34,525 nucleotides of DNA from a virus, in IMG/VR virus record IMGVR_UViG_3300010368_003853, positions 1-34,525 of that record, one strand, 5' to 3'. Positions 6,445 to 14,017 of the stretch are shown piece after piece. Position 1 is the stretch's first letter. Every line of letters begins with the position of its first letter. The position numbers were made by a program, and so were the translations under genes. The notes below the pieces were generated by a model. That model was not told the origin of the DNA. It did not search any database and worked only from the letters and a program-made list of their open reading frames with translations.

Positions 6445-7629
6445 ATGGCAAAGTGTGATATAAAACCAGTCTCGGCATTTCAAAGTACAAATCTTAGTAG
6501 TAAGATCAATACTTTTAATGAGCTGAGTGATAGAATTCTTAATACATTAGGTTATCCTTTTATTAATATAGAGATTCATCGTGATAGCCTCTATACTAAT
6601 ATTCAGATTGCTGTTGAGATGTTTACTAAGTTTGCTGGGTATACACAAGAGTATCTTTTATTTGATAGTGATTTGTATGTCTTAAACCAAGGCATCAAAT
6701 TAGATCACCTATTTACAATTAATACAAAAGGTACATTTGGTCAAGAGTATCTAGACGGTGTAAAGTCTCCAGATTTTACTAATAGAATTGAAAATAAAGC
6801 AACTAATGCTACATATATAGTTACATCAGCTATACCGTCAACAGCATTTACTACTAGTAGTGCCCTTTCAACCGTCTTTACTAGCGGTAATAACTTATCC
6901 GCAAATGATATTGTTGATGGTACAATATATGATAAGGTTATAGAAGACCTACCAGCACTCAGCAGTTCATTTATAGCACAACCTGTTAAGTCCTTTAGTA
7001 TATTAGGCTCTGCATCAGGAGCCGATTCTCCTAATGTTGATACATCATACTTCAATAGCTATGATTATGATGTAATGGATTACAGAAAGGTTATAGCTGT
7101 CCAGGATTTCGAGGAGGGTACATCATCAGGTGTTAATCAGCTATTTACTATTGAGCAGACAATGGCTCAGCAAACATACTTCAGTTATGCTATGGGTAGC
7201 TATGGATTTGATTTGATTAGTTGGTACGTTCTTAAGGATTGGATGGAGATGCGAGAGAAGCTCCTAGCTACTAGACGTAGTTATACATTCGATGACCGCA
7301 CTCAGATGTTGAGAATGTATCCTCAGCCGAGATCTGGTGGTGGTTCAGCTAGTAGATTCTACGGTGTTGTAATGTGCTCTGTTGAACGCCCTGTAAGAGA
7401 TGTGATTAAAGAGCACTGGGTATACCAATACTCATTAGCGCTAACTAAAATCACAGTTGCAAATATTCGAGGTAAGTATGGTGCAGTGACCTTATTCGGT
7501 GGCGGTAGTTTAAACTCTTCTGATCTTATGACACAAGGCTTAGCTGAGAAGGCTAGTTTAGAATCTATGCTATACGAAGGTGCACCTGGCCTAGGCGACG
7601 CTGAACCACCTTTGTTCTTTGTAGGTTAA
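6445..7629 (+). CDS. Putative neck/connector protein (gp13-like)
   Basis: A 394-residue protein between portal and head-completion genes. Its start (NELSDRILNTLGYPFINIEI, followed by a helix typified by AVEMFTKFAGY) resembles the N-terminus of neck proteins of marine T4-like phages (L..LG.P.INIE...D.I...I..A.E...). A Ser/Thr-rich insertion fills 120-190, and the C-terminal half (RPVRDVIKEHWVYQYSLALTK and IRGKYGAVTLFGG) also fits that family. In T4 the neck proteins gp13 and gp14 seal the portal and bind the tail. Assignment to gp13 is by pattern and context and is not certain. Its stop overlaps the start of the capsid-like small gene (TAATG). Confidence 0.55.
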   Translation: MAKCDIKPVSAFQSTNLSSKINTFNELSDRILNTLGYPFINIEIHRDSLYTNIQIAVEMFTKFAGYTQEYLLFDSDLYVLNQGIKLDHLFTINTKGTFGQEYLDGVKSPDFTNRIENKATNATYIVTSAIPSTAFTTSSALSTVFTSGNNLSANDIVDGTIYDKVIEDLPALSSSFIAQPVKSFSILGSASGADSPNVDTSYFNSYDYDVMDYRKVIAVQDFEEGTSSGVNQLFTIEQTMAQQTYFSYAMGSYGFDLISWYVLKDWMEMREKLLATRRSYTFDDRTQMLRMYPQPRSGGGSASRFYGVVMCSVERPVRDVIKEHWVYQYSLALTKITVANIRGKYGAVTLFGGGSLNSSDLMTQGLAEKASLESMLYEGAPGLGDAEPPLFFVG

Positions 7630-7802
7630 TGAGCAACGAAGCTGGTTATAACTATCTGGATACCTCTTATACAGGTACAAGTGCAGCTTATCTATCCGGT
7701 ATCGGTAATAATGATCCCTATAATGTCTTTAGAATTATCGGCGACAGTGATAGAGGCGTTGCTAATTCTACTGCAGTAGGTGAGCAAGGGCCGTTTGTTT
7801 AA
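7629..7802 (+). CDS. Capsid-fragment-like microprotein, 57 aa
   Basis: An ATG at 7629 overlaps the previous stop (TAATG) and opens a 57-residue frame ending at TAA 7800-7802. Residues 4-26 match residues 178-200 of this phage's own major capsid protein at 20 of 23 positions (EAGYNYL.T.YTGTSAAYLSG.G). The likeness continues, with one gap, through YNV...I...D.GVA. The two DNA segments differ at most third codon positions, so the protein, not the DNA, has been conserved, which argues for function. The matching capsid segment lies in the region corresponding to the inserted (I) domain of T4 gp23. It could compete with or decorate capsomer contacts, or be an immunity or regulatory decoy. It is too short for default gene finders. 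Confidence 0.75.
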   Translation: MSNEAGYNYLDTSYTGTSAAYLSGIGNNDPYNVFRIIGDSDRGVANSTAVGEQGPFV

Positions 7803-7805
7803 GGA

Positions 7806-8258
7806 ATGAAGAAGAAGAAAAAATATAGGCAAGGTATATACAAGCCTATTAATAGAAAGAAGTATGCAGGTGGTTCGGACCCTGTTTATAGATCTAGCTG
7901 GGAGTTAAAGTTCTTTAAATGGGCTGATTCTAACAGTAGAGTGCTTAAATGGGGTAGTGAGAGTATCATTGTACCTTATGTGAGCCCATTAGATGGTAGG
8001 GTGCATAGGTATTTTGTTGATAACTTTATAGTGTTTCTTAATAGAGATAATAAGCCTTTGAAGTATCTTATTGAAATAAAACCTAGCGGGTCTGTATCTA
8101 AACCAACAACAACAAGCTCAAAAAAGAAAACTACGTTGATATACGAGCAACGAACTTGGGTGGTGAATCAGGCAAAATGGGAGGCAGCTAAGCGATGGGC
8201 TGATCAGAAAGGTTATGAATTCCTTATTTTAACCGAAAAAGAATTAGGTATACGTTAA
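7806..8258 (+). CDS. gp4: Head completion protein, gp4-like (PD-(D/E)xK-like fold)
   Basis: A basic 150-aa protein with the pattern of T4 gp4 (gp50): a Lys-rich start, SSWELKFFKWAD (about 29-40), KWGSESIIVPYVSPLDGRVH, a RYFVDNF strand, YLIEIKP (about 92-98), and the helical VVNQAKWEAAKRWADQKG near the end. The WE...D...EIK residues match the TnsA-type nuclease fold reported for this family. gp4 acts late on filled heads, making them competent for tail joining. It follows the capsid-like small gene by 3 nt and probably shares its message; AAGGA abuts the ATG, too close for a good ribosome site. Confidence 0.85.
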   Translation: MKKKKKYRQGIYKPINRKKYAGGSDPVYRSSWELKFFKWADSNSRVLKWGSESIIVPYVSPLDGRVHRYFVDNFIVFLNRDNKPLKYLIEIKPSGSVSKPTTTSSKKKTTLIYEQRTWVVNQAKWEAAKRWADQKGYEFLILTEKELGIR

Positions 8259-8304
8259 GTTTAGTAGAAATTTTACTTTTAGTGTAGAAAAAAGGTGGTT
8301 GGCC

Positions 8305-8312
8305 TATAAATA
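8305..8312 (+). promoter_or_regulatory. T4-type late promoter TATAAATA
   Basis: A perfect octamer in the 64-nt gap between gp4 and gp21, 10 nt before the ATG at 8323. It would give a transcript with a leader of about five bases. Confidence 0.75.
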
Positions 8313-8322
8313 ATTTGTATAT

Positions 8323-8991
8323 ATGGGATTAAATCTAATAGTCGAAACACCAGCACCTCGCGAGTCCTTCGAATATGTTCTTGAAGAGGGCTCTACCAAA
8401 GGTAAGCAGAGCCTCTATATTAAAGGCCCTTATATGATGGCTGAAGATGTTAACCGTAATAAGCGTATCTACTCTCTTAATGAGATGAGAGACGAAGTAT
8501 CTCGGTACGAAGAAGAAATGGTCAAGCCTGGTAGGGCGATGGGAGAGCTTAATCACCCTTCAACTGCTGACGTAGATTTAGAAAGAGCTTGTCATATTGT
8601 AACTGAGATGTCTCAGGACGGTAATGTATTCTATGGTAAGAGTAAAGTATTATCAACACCAACCGGCTTAATTGTAAGAAGTCTTATTAATGATGGTGTA
8701 AGAGTTGGTATGAGCTCTAGAGCGTTAGGCCAACTAATCCCTGAAAGTAACCGCGACGGTGTTAACCGCGTAAAAGATTTTAAACTGGTAGCAATCGACT
8801 GTGTGGCTGATCCGTCCTTTCCAAAAGCCTTTGTTAATGGTATCCTTGAAAGCAAGCAATACGTACTCAACCAGTATGGGCAGTTTGAAGAAGCATATGA
8901 TAGCTTTGAAAAGACTATCGCAAATATGCCCCTTAAGAACGTAGATGCGTTTTTGAGAGAAAATATGTTAAAATTCATTAAAGGTCTATAA
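8323..8991 (+). CDS. gp21: Prohead core protease, gp21-like
   Basis: The serine protease of the prohead core (T4 gp21 family, a herpesvirus-assemblin-like fold). GELNHP (about 74-79) supplies the conserved His and GMSSRALG (about 128-135) the Ser. The VADPSFP segment (about 161-167) is also typical. It cleaves scaffold and capsid proteins after (I/L)xE-type sites during head maturation and then digests itself. At 222 residues it matches T4 gp21 (212). It lies directly upstream of the core and scaffold genes it processes, under a perfect late promoter. Confidence 0.92.
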   Translation: MGLNLIVETPAPRESFEYVLEEGSTKGKQSLYIKGPYMMAEDVNRNKRIYSLNEMRDEVSRYEEEMVKPGRAMGELNHPSTADVDLERACHIVTEMSQDGNVFYGKSKVLSTPTGLIVRSLINDGVRVGMSSRALGQLIPESNRDGVNRVKDFKLVAIDCVADPSFPKAFVNGILESKQYVLNQYGQFEEAYDSFEKTIANMPLKNVDAFLRENMLKFIKGL

Positions 8992-8997
8992 ACTATT

Positions 8998-9147
8998 ATG
9001 AGTCAACAAAATATTAAGAAGGAAATCGTTAAATTTATTGATAAGGTCATTAATAAGGAATATAAAGACGCTAATTCTCATTTAAATAAGGCAATAAGCG
9101 GGAAAATTAAGACTAAAATCATAAATAATAATACAACAATCTTTTAA
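8998..9147 (+). CDS. Small basic prohead core protein (gp67-like position)
   Basis: A 49-residue frame begins with MSQQNIKKEIVKFIDKVINK, rich in Lys, Asn and Ile, mostly helical. It fills the gap between protease and scaffold. Small basic core proteins occupy this place in T4 relatives (T4 gp67/gp68), and I recall marine relatives with similar 'I..FI..V....Y..A...L' helices. Product assignment is from position and composition, not strong homology. TATAAACTATT directly before the ATG resembles a degenerate late promoter. The A-rich codon use matches neighbouring genes. Confidence 0.55.
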   Translation: MSQQNIKKEIVKFIDKVINKEYKDANSHLNKAISGKIKTKIINNNTTIF

Positions 9148-9150
9148 CCT

Positions 9151-10008
9151 ATGCAAAACATTTCCGACATTTTAAGAGAAGCAACAAACGGGCAAGTCGA
9201 CGAGGTCGTCTTAACCGATATTGAAAATGCATTCAATTCTCGCTTACAAGAAAAAGCTAAGCTCCACGTTGATAAAGCCTTGCTTGAGCAAGATGAGCTT
9301 TACTCAGCTAAACTTGAGCAGCTCTTAGAAGCCATTGACGCAGATCATTCTGCTAAATTAGAAAAAGTTGTTAAAGCTATCGATAAAGATAGAGTAGCAA
9401 AGCTTAAGGCTGTTGTTACTAAGTATGAAAATACTTTAAACGAAGATGCCGAAGTATTTAAAGCTGATTTGGTTGAGTCCATTTCCGAATACCTCGATGC
9501 ATTTTTAGAAGAATCTGTACCAACTGCTGAAATTAAAGAAGCAGTTAAAAACAAGAAAGCAATTACTGTACTAGAGGGCTTACGTAAGCACTTAGCAGTA
9601 GATAGCGCTCTTGAGAAGAAGAGCATCAAAGATGCTGTTTCTGATGGTAAGAACCAAATTAATGAAGCCACTGTACGGCTTGAGTCTGCACTTCAAGAGA
9701 AAGATGCTGTAATAGAAGAACTTAATAGTATTAAGTCTAATCTTCTTATTGAACAGAAAACATCTAGGCTCGACGAAAGAACAAGTAAGTTTGTTAAGAA
9801 GATGCTCAATGGTAAGTCTTATGACTATATCGCTGAGAACTTTGACTACACACTGAAGCTATTCGGTAAAAAAGAAGAAAGCAGGCTTGAGAGCCTAAAA
9901 ACAGAAGCTTTGAAGGATACTTCCAAGTCAGACGTACTCCAGGAGCAAGTAGTTGTTGAATCAGCTGCTGCTGCTAGCCCGTACATGTCTGAGCTTAGTA
10001 AGTACTAA
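9151..10008 (+). CDS. gp22: Prohead core scaffold protein, gp22-like
   Basis: A 285-aa, highly charged, almost wholly helical protein (T4 gp22: 269 aa) that builds the internal core on which the capsid assembles; it is later degraded by gp21. Heptad-rich repeats fill 30-100 (YSAKLEQLLEAID, HSAKLEKVVKAID, RVAKLKAVVTKYE are three similar units of about 13 residues) and 165-215. The conserved-looking C-terminal part has SRLDERTSKFVKKML and YDYIAENFDYTLKLF. It starts 3 nt after the small core gene with no Shine-Dalgarno motif. Position between gp21 and gp23 settles the identity. Confidence 0.88.
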   Translation: MQNISDILREATNGQVDEVVLTDIENAFNSRLQEKAKLHVDKALLEQDELYSAKLEQLLEAIDADHSAKLEKVVKAIDKDRVAKLKAVVTKYENTLNEDAEVFKADLVESISEYLDAFLEESVPTAEIKEAVKNKKAITVLEGLRKHLAVDSALEKKSIKDAVSDGKNQINEATVRLESALQEKDAVIEELNSIKSNLLIEQKTSRLDERTSKFVKKMLNGKSYDYIAENFDYTLKLFGKKEESRLESLKTEALKDTSKSDVLQEQVVVESAAAASPYMSELSKY

Positions 10009-10043
10009 TTCTTTCTCCTGTAGATGTATCTCATGAGTTACCT

Positions 10044-10070
10044 GGCATGTATGTTTTATAAATGCATGCC
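10044..10070 (+). promoter_or_regulatory. Hairpin in gp22-gp23 gap
   Basis: GGCATGTAT (10044-10052) pairs with ATGCATGCC (10062-10070) through 9 bp including one G-U, with a 9-nt loop that contains part of the late-box-like TATAAATG (10057-10064). No T-run follows, so it is more likely an mRNA processing, stability or regulatory element than a terminator. Confidence 0.4.
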
Positions 10071-10091
10071 TTGGGGTCGAAACAAAAAACT

Positions 10092-10113
10092 TTATATACA
10101 TTATGTATATAAT
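10092..10113 (+). promoter_or_regulatory. Palindromic promoter region of the capsid gene
   Basis: TTATATACA (10092-10100) and TGTATATAA (10104-10112) form a perfect 9-bp inverted repeat around TTA. The right arm contains TATAAT (10108-10113), which would start transcription near 10120. Unlike most starts here this leaves a leader of about 19 nt with AAAGGA, though that motif is 13-14 nt from the ATG. The palindrome over the -10 box could be an operator. Confidence 0.5.
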
Positions 10114-10138
10114 TTAACGAAAGGAAATTAAAACTATT

Positions 10139-11617
10139 ATGAATTCAATCCGCCCATCACAGGCTTATATTGACGAATCTAGAGCAGCTTCCCTCTTAGA
10201 AAAATGGGCTCCAGTATTGGACTATTCTTCTAAGTCAGTTGCACCCATCGAAGACAGTCACACTCGACTGAACACAGCAATGCTTCTTGAAAATCAAGAG
10301 CAATGGTGTATTCAGGAGAATGGACCTAACTACACACCAACCAACGGTAACGTTGCTGGCGCAGGTGGTTCCATCGGAACCGGACAGACCACTGGTCGTT
10401 CTGCGTTTGGTACCCCTGGTACCGACGAGTACGCTCAAGGTGACTTCCGTCTCCCGAAGATCTTGATTCCAATGATTAGACGAACTTTCCCCGAGTTAAT
10501 CACTAACGAGATTGTTGGTGTGCAGCCAATGGCAGGTCCAGTCGGACTTGCTTTTGCTCTTCGTTATCGCTATTCTGGGGAAACCCTTGGTACTGGTATC
10601 GACGGCAAAACAGGTGCTGGTAACACTCCTTCTGGTCAAAGCGGTATCCTCGCGGATGCAGCCGGCCAAGAGGCAGGTTACAACTACTTGCAAACTGCAT
10701 ACACTGGTACATCCGCTGCTTATCTCTCTGGTACAGGCGACACTGCGTATAACGTAAATAACCTAATCAGTGAGAGAGACAAGGGTGTAGCTGCTATTCT
10801 CAAAAACTTCGAAGTAACTGGAAACATTCCATCCTTTGAAGTATCATTTGAGAAGACAGCAGTAGAAGCTGGAACTAGACGCCTAGGCGCGCGCTGGTCA
10901 GTTGAACTTGAACAGGACCTTAAAAACATGAATGGTATCGATATCGATACTGAATTAACGAACGCTATGTCGTACGAAATTCAGGCCGAGATCGACCGTG
11001 AAATGTTGGTCCGTATGATTCAGGTTTCACTGGACGCGGGCGAGGGTGCTGGTTACTCCATCTGGAGTCCTGCTTCCGCCGACGGTCGTTGGTTAGTAGA
11101 ACGTAATCGTGATTTCTATCAAAGATTAATCATCGAAGCGAACCGCATTGCTGTACGTAACCGTCGTGGCGCTGCAAACTTTATTGTTGCAACACCACGC
11201 GTATGCGCCATCCTTGAGATGCTCCCTGAATTCCAGTGGGCACCTGTACAAGGTAACGTAAACACACAGCCTGTCGGAGTAGCTAAGATCGGTAATCTTG
11301 GTGGACGTTTCAATGTATACCGTGATACTAGAACAGATGGTAACAACATCGATGCATTAAATGCAGAGAAGCCTGAGTACGCCCTATTGGGTTACAAGGG
11401 ACCTGAGTTCTATGACACTGGTATTATCTATTGTCCGTACATCCCGGTTATGGTTCAGCGCACCATTGGTCCTAATGACTTCGCACCACGTGTAGGCTTG
11501 CTTACACGTTACGGCGTAGTTGATAATATCTTTGGAGCTAACCTCTACTACCACACTATTCTCGTTACTGGACTTGGGGTCTCATTTACACCTGCTTCAA
11601 ACAGCGTGTACTTCTAA
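10139..11617 (+). CDS. gp23: Major capsid protein, gp23-like
   Basis: A 492-residue T4-type major head protein. Diagnostic stretches are the N-terminal LLENQEQWC (49-57), the LPKILIPMIRRTFPELI block (105-121) followed by VGVQPMAGPVGLAFALRYRY, ARWSVELEQDLKNMNGID and the C-terminal RTIGPNDFAPRVGLLTRYG. (I/L)xE sites at 49-51 and 58-60 are candidate gp21 cleavage points that would remove the propeptide. The inserted region (about 150-215) contains the EAGYNYL/YTGTSAAYLSG segment copied in the small gene at 7629. Codon use differs from neighbours, with many CGT/CGC Arg and C-ending codons, as expected for the most highly expressed gene. A strong terminator follows. Confidence 0.97.
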   Translation: MNSIRPSQAYIDESRAASLLEKWAPVLDYSSKSVAPIEDSHTRLNTAMLLENQEQWCIQENGPNYTPTNGNVAGAGGSIGTGQTTGRSAFGTPGTDEYAQGDFRLPKILIPMIRRTFPELITNEIVGVQPMAGPVGLAFALRYRYSGETLGTGIDGKTGAGNTPSGQSGILADAAGQEAGYNYLQTAYTGTSAAYLSGTGDTAYNVNNLISERDKGVAAILKNFEVTGNIPSFEVSFEKTAVEAGTRRLGARWSVELEQDLKNMNGIDIDTELTNAMSYEIQAEIDREMLVRMIQVSLDAGEGAGYSIWSPASADGRWLVERNRDFYQRLIIEANRIAVRNRRGAANFIVATPRVCAILEMLPEFQWAPVQGNVNTQPVGVAKIGNLGGRFNVYRDTRTDGNNIDALNAEKPEYALLGYKGPEFYDTGIIYCPYIPVMVQRTIGPNDFAPRVGLLTRYGVVDNIFGANLYYHTILVTGLGVSFTPASNSVYF

Positions 11618-11646
11618 GACTTAGACAGTATAAGATAAACAAACTT

Positions 11647-11679
11647 AAGGGTATCGGCTTTCGCCGATACCCTTTTTTT
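11647..11679 (+). terminator. Strong rho-independent terminator after gp23
   Basis: GGGTATCGGC (11649-11658) and GCCGATACCC (11663-11672) form a perfect 10-bp stem with a TTTC loop, then seven T residues. A-T pairs extend it at both ends. It separates the capsid gene from the converging queF gene. Confidence 0.92.
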
Positions 11680-11701
11680 ATGTTAATATGTATTATTAAG
11701 C

Positions 11702-12637
11702 TTACTGCTTAGACGTTTTAATATGCACCAACCGTGGATCGATCAAAGTACCAGCTACGTGATTTAATACGACCTCGTCTGACGCTCTAACAGGGTTAAT
11801 ATCAATACCACCTCTACGTGCATATAGACACATCACACCCAACTCAGTAGGTTCAAACGCCTTCATTAAACGCTGATAAATGCATTCACAAATCTCTTCA
11901 TGGAAGTGACACTCATCTCTAAATGAGATAATATACTTCAATAATGCAGCTTTATCAACCGTATGCTTAGACTTCATATGAATCATTACATCACCCCAAT
12001 CAGGCTGAGACGTTACTCGGCAGTTACTCTTAAGTAGCGCTGAGTGATACTTAACTTCAACGTCTGTATCTCCTGATACTTTACCTTCTTCAAGTAGCTC
12101 AGGCGTCTCGTTATATACAGTATATACAGTATCTTCATCACATACCTGATCTTCAAGTGTATTATACTCAGCTAGCTGCCATTCTTGATGAGCACATACA
12201 TCGTACTGATCAATCGCTCCCGGATCAAAGAAGTTAACAGCTACATCAGTCTCGAGTAGCTGACTAAGATCTTCACTAACTTTAGATTCGAACTGCGCTA
12301 CTGCTCCATCTTGACTACCTTCAAACTGCGTCATATTAAAGGAGTTAAGGTATAGTTTAATACTCTTACTCTCGACGATATATGTGCTATTGCAATCATA
12401 TACAATCTTTACAACACCGGTTACAGGTCGTCCGTTACTCAGAAGAAAGGAACACTCATATGCATTCCACGTATCATAACCGACGAAGGGTAAATCACCC
12501 TCTACAATACCTAGGTATCCTCTATTATTTGATCTAGGCTCCTTAACAAGCAATTCAGGGTCATATTGACTCTTATACTGCGATGTCTGTCCTAAGTGCT
12601 TACTAATTCTGCTATTATCTAGTTCTTTATTTGCCAT
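11702..12637 (-). CDS. queF: QueF, 7-cyano-7-deazaguanine (preQ0) reductase
   Basis: A 311-aa long-form (bimodular) QueF, close in layout to E. coli QueF (282 aa). It reduces the nitrile of preQ0 to the aminomethyl of preQ1 with NADPH. The first half has the QueF motif ESKSIKLYLNSFN (89-101). The second half has LLKSNCRVTSQPDWGD (201-216), with the catalytic Cys206 and Asp213, then SFRDECHFHEE (His/Glu 246-248), and RRGGIDINPVR near the end. In a phage next to dpdA it should yield preQ1 for insertion into DNA. Its start overlaps the kinase stop by 11 nt, so the genes are coupled. No folE, queD, queE or queC is in the window, so preQ0 must come from the host or genes elsewhere. Confidence 0.95.
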   Translation of the reverse strand: MANKELDNSRISKHLGQTSQYKSQYDPELLVKEPRSNNRGYLGIVEGDLPFVGYDTWNAYECSFLLSNGRPVTGVVKIVYDCNSTYIVESKSIKLYLNSFNMTQFEGSQDGAVAQFESKVSEDLSQLLETDVAVNFFDPGAIDQYDVCAHQEWQLAEYNTLEDQVCDEDTVYTVYNETPELLEEGKVSGDTDVEVKYHSALLKSNCRVTSQPDWGDVMIHMKSKHTVDKAALLKYIISFRDECHFHEEICECIYQRLMKAFEPTELGVMCLYARRGGIDINPVRASDEVVLNHVAGTLIDPRLVHIKTSKQ

Positions 12638-13181
12638 AATTTTCTATCTCATTATATATTACCTTCATACGATTTTCAACTGATCCTTTCAATCTAACTA
12701 ACTTAGTTGAAGCTGCAGCTGAATCTAAAACCTCTTCAAATATATCTACAATATCCTTTCTAAACCCTACGTTAACGCTTCTCTCCCCGTCGTCAACCAA
12801 TGGGATATCAGGTTCGGTATAGAGTATAATATCTATCTTATCTACAAGCGTACGGTACAGATACGACGCGTAATCCAGTACATCCACGCTTACCTTACCA
12901 CTATTATACAGGTACTGCGTATACACAAGGCCATCTAATATACATCTATCTAAGACAACATCTTTATCTTTATACGTAAGGTAATTATGCATATGTCGAT
13001 TTAGAATAGCTAACTGAGTAAACTCATCACCATCCTCATTAATAGATAGACCATACGTTTTCTTAACCCACCTAGTTACCTCAGGTTCAAAATCATATGA
13101 TAAAAACTTTTCATCATCTCTACATCTCTCTAGAAGAGTAGACTTACCCGTGCTTTGTGCTCCTGTAAAACTAACTATCAT
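12627..13181 (-). CDS. P-loop kinase/ATPase of the deazaguanine cassette
   Basis: A 184-aa P-loop NTPase. Walker A is GAQSTGKST (7-15); VVLDRCILDGLVYTQYLY (about 75-92) is the strand-plus-DRC segment found in NadR-like and deoxynucleotide-kinase-like AAA proteins. Such enzymes phosphorylate nucleotides or nucleosides. It lies between dpdA (1 nt gap) and queF (11-nt overlap), so it belongs to that operon. It might phosphorylate a modified nucleotide or NMN, but the substrate is unknown. It resembles the second kinase at 32576-33397 in both motifs (VIMDRCPIDNLVYSLW there), so the two are probably paralogues. Confidence 0.7.
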   Translation of the reverse strand: MIVSFTGAQSTGKSTLLERCRDDEKFLSYDFEPEVTRWVKKTYGLSINEDGDEFTQLAILNRHMHNYLTYKDKDVVLDRCILDGLVYTQYLYNSGKVSVDVLDYASYLYRTLVDKIDIILYTEPDIPLVDDGERSVNVGFRKDIVDIFEEVLDSAAASTKLVRLKGSVENRMKVIYNEIENYGK

Positions 13182-13182
13182 A

Positions 13183-13971
13183 TTATTGTACGATGGACTT
13201 AAATTTCATAACGTTATAGTAGATAATCTCCTTCTGAGTATCAGTTACTTCATGATCGATAAGATCAGCTAACTTAATAGAAGGTTTATCCTTTAACCCT
13301 AGATTACCATTATATGGTAGTTCCTTAATACCAGCTACGACAGGATTAGAAGTATCAATCGTTCTAATATTCTTAATATCACTATAATGCCCGAACTCTG
13401 AAGCTAATGAACACCCGAGCAGGTGATGAGGCTTCTGCCAATTCCAAATACCGTCATTGATAAGGTCTCTAATAAACTTCTGCCTACCAGTAGACCAACG
13501 CTCTAATTCCGTACCACCTCTACCTGTCGCGATATAGTAGCTATAATCAAAACTAATCGCGATATAGTCAGCGTGCCTAGACATATACTGATAGCACTCA
13601 ACCAGCTCATCGTATGTACGCCCTTGAACTGCACCTATTTTCAAACCAGGTAAGTCAGTATGCTCTTTATTAAACTTAGAGAAATTTACAATCGTCTGAT
13701 ACCCATCCTCTAATACGTCAGGTACAATATAATATGTTGGTCGTAGCTCTTTCACATACTTAGCAAATTTAACGCTATCGAATGCTTCGCCTAATTCGAA
13801 TATACTATTATCTAGTAGAACCTCTCTACCACATGCCAGAGAGCGTTTAAAGAACTTTAGATAATCTGGATGAGTTTCAAATAAATGTACTAGAGCATAA
13901 TCGTAATCATTGTATGTAATCGATTCCTCTAGCATAGATAGAGGAGTTTCGTGTGATATCATTTTCGTCAT
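13183..13971 (-). CDS. dpdA: DpdA-like 7-deazaguanine DNA transglycosylase
   Basis: A TGT-like (beta/alpha)8 protein of the phage DpdA type, which swaps guanine in DNA for a 7-deazaguanine base. Visible landmarks from Met10 of the longest frame: LLDNSIFELG (Asp54 of this start, the likely counterpart of the TDSGGFQ Asp in tRNA enzymes), YYIVPDVLEDG, KIGAVQG, HHLLG, and IDTSNP (Asp206, position of the second TGT Asp). The Cys/His zinc site of tRNA-guanine transglycosylase is absent, as in DpdA. I chose Met10 (262 aa) over the longer start at 13998 because TATAAT (13983-13978) is 6 nt upstream, matching other genes; the longer frame reads through that box. With queF it predicts preQ1-type DNA modification against restriction. 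Confidence 0.85.
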   Translation of the reverse strand: MTKMISHETPLSMLEESITYNDYDYALVHLFETHPDYLKFFKRSLACGREVLLDNSIFELGEAFDSVKFAKYVKELRPTYYIVPDVLEDGYQTIVNFSKFNKEHTDLPGLKIGAVQGRTYDELVECYQYMSRHADYIAISFDYSYYIATGRGGTELERWSTGRQKFIRDLINDGIWNWQKPHHLLGCSLASEFGHYSDIKNIRTIDTSNPVVAGIKELPYNGNLGLKDKPSIKLADLIDHEVTDTQKEIIYYNVMKFKSIVQ

Positions 13972-13977
13972 ATACCT

Positions 13978-13983
13978 ATTATA
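13978..13983 (-). promoter_or_regulatory. TATAAT box of the dpdA operon
   Basis: On the minus strand, 6 nt before the ATG at 13971. The adjacent GCGG-CTAAA-CCGC dyad (13984-13996) lies between this box and the divergent late promoter at 14005 and might be a shared control site. Confidence 0.55.
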
Positions 13984-14004
13984 GCGGCTAAACCGCATAT
14001 ATCC

Positions 14005-14012
14005 AGTAAATA
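14005..14012 (+). promoter_or_regulatory. Late-type box AGTAAATA
   Basis: Divergent from the dpdA promoter, followed by 5 nt and the ATG at 14018. Confidence 0.5.
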
Positions 14013-14017
14013 ATTAT

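Noticed and set aside
6092-6490. Minus-strand 132-codon frame over the portal C-terminus
   Set aside because: It mirrors the repetitive Gly/Ala tail of gp20 and yields a His/Gln/Leu-rich product typical of shadow frames.
13972-13998. Longer start of dpdA (nine extra codons)
   Set aside because: The extra codons read through the TATAAT box that is placed at the standard 6 nt from the ATG at 13971.
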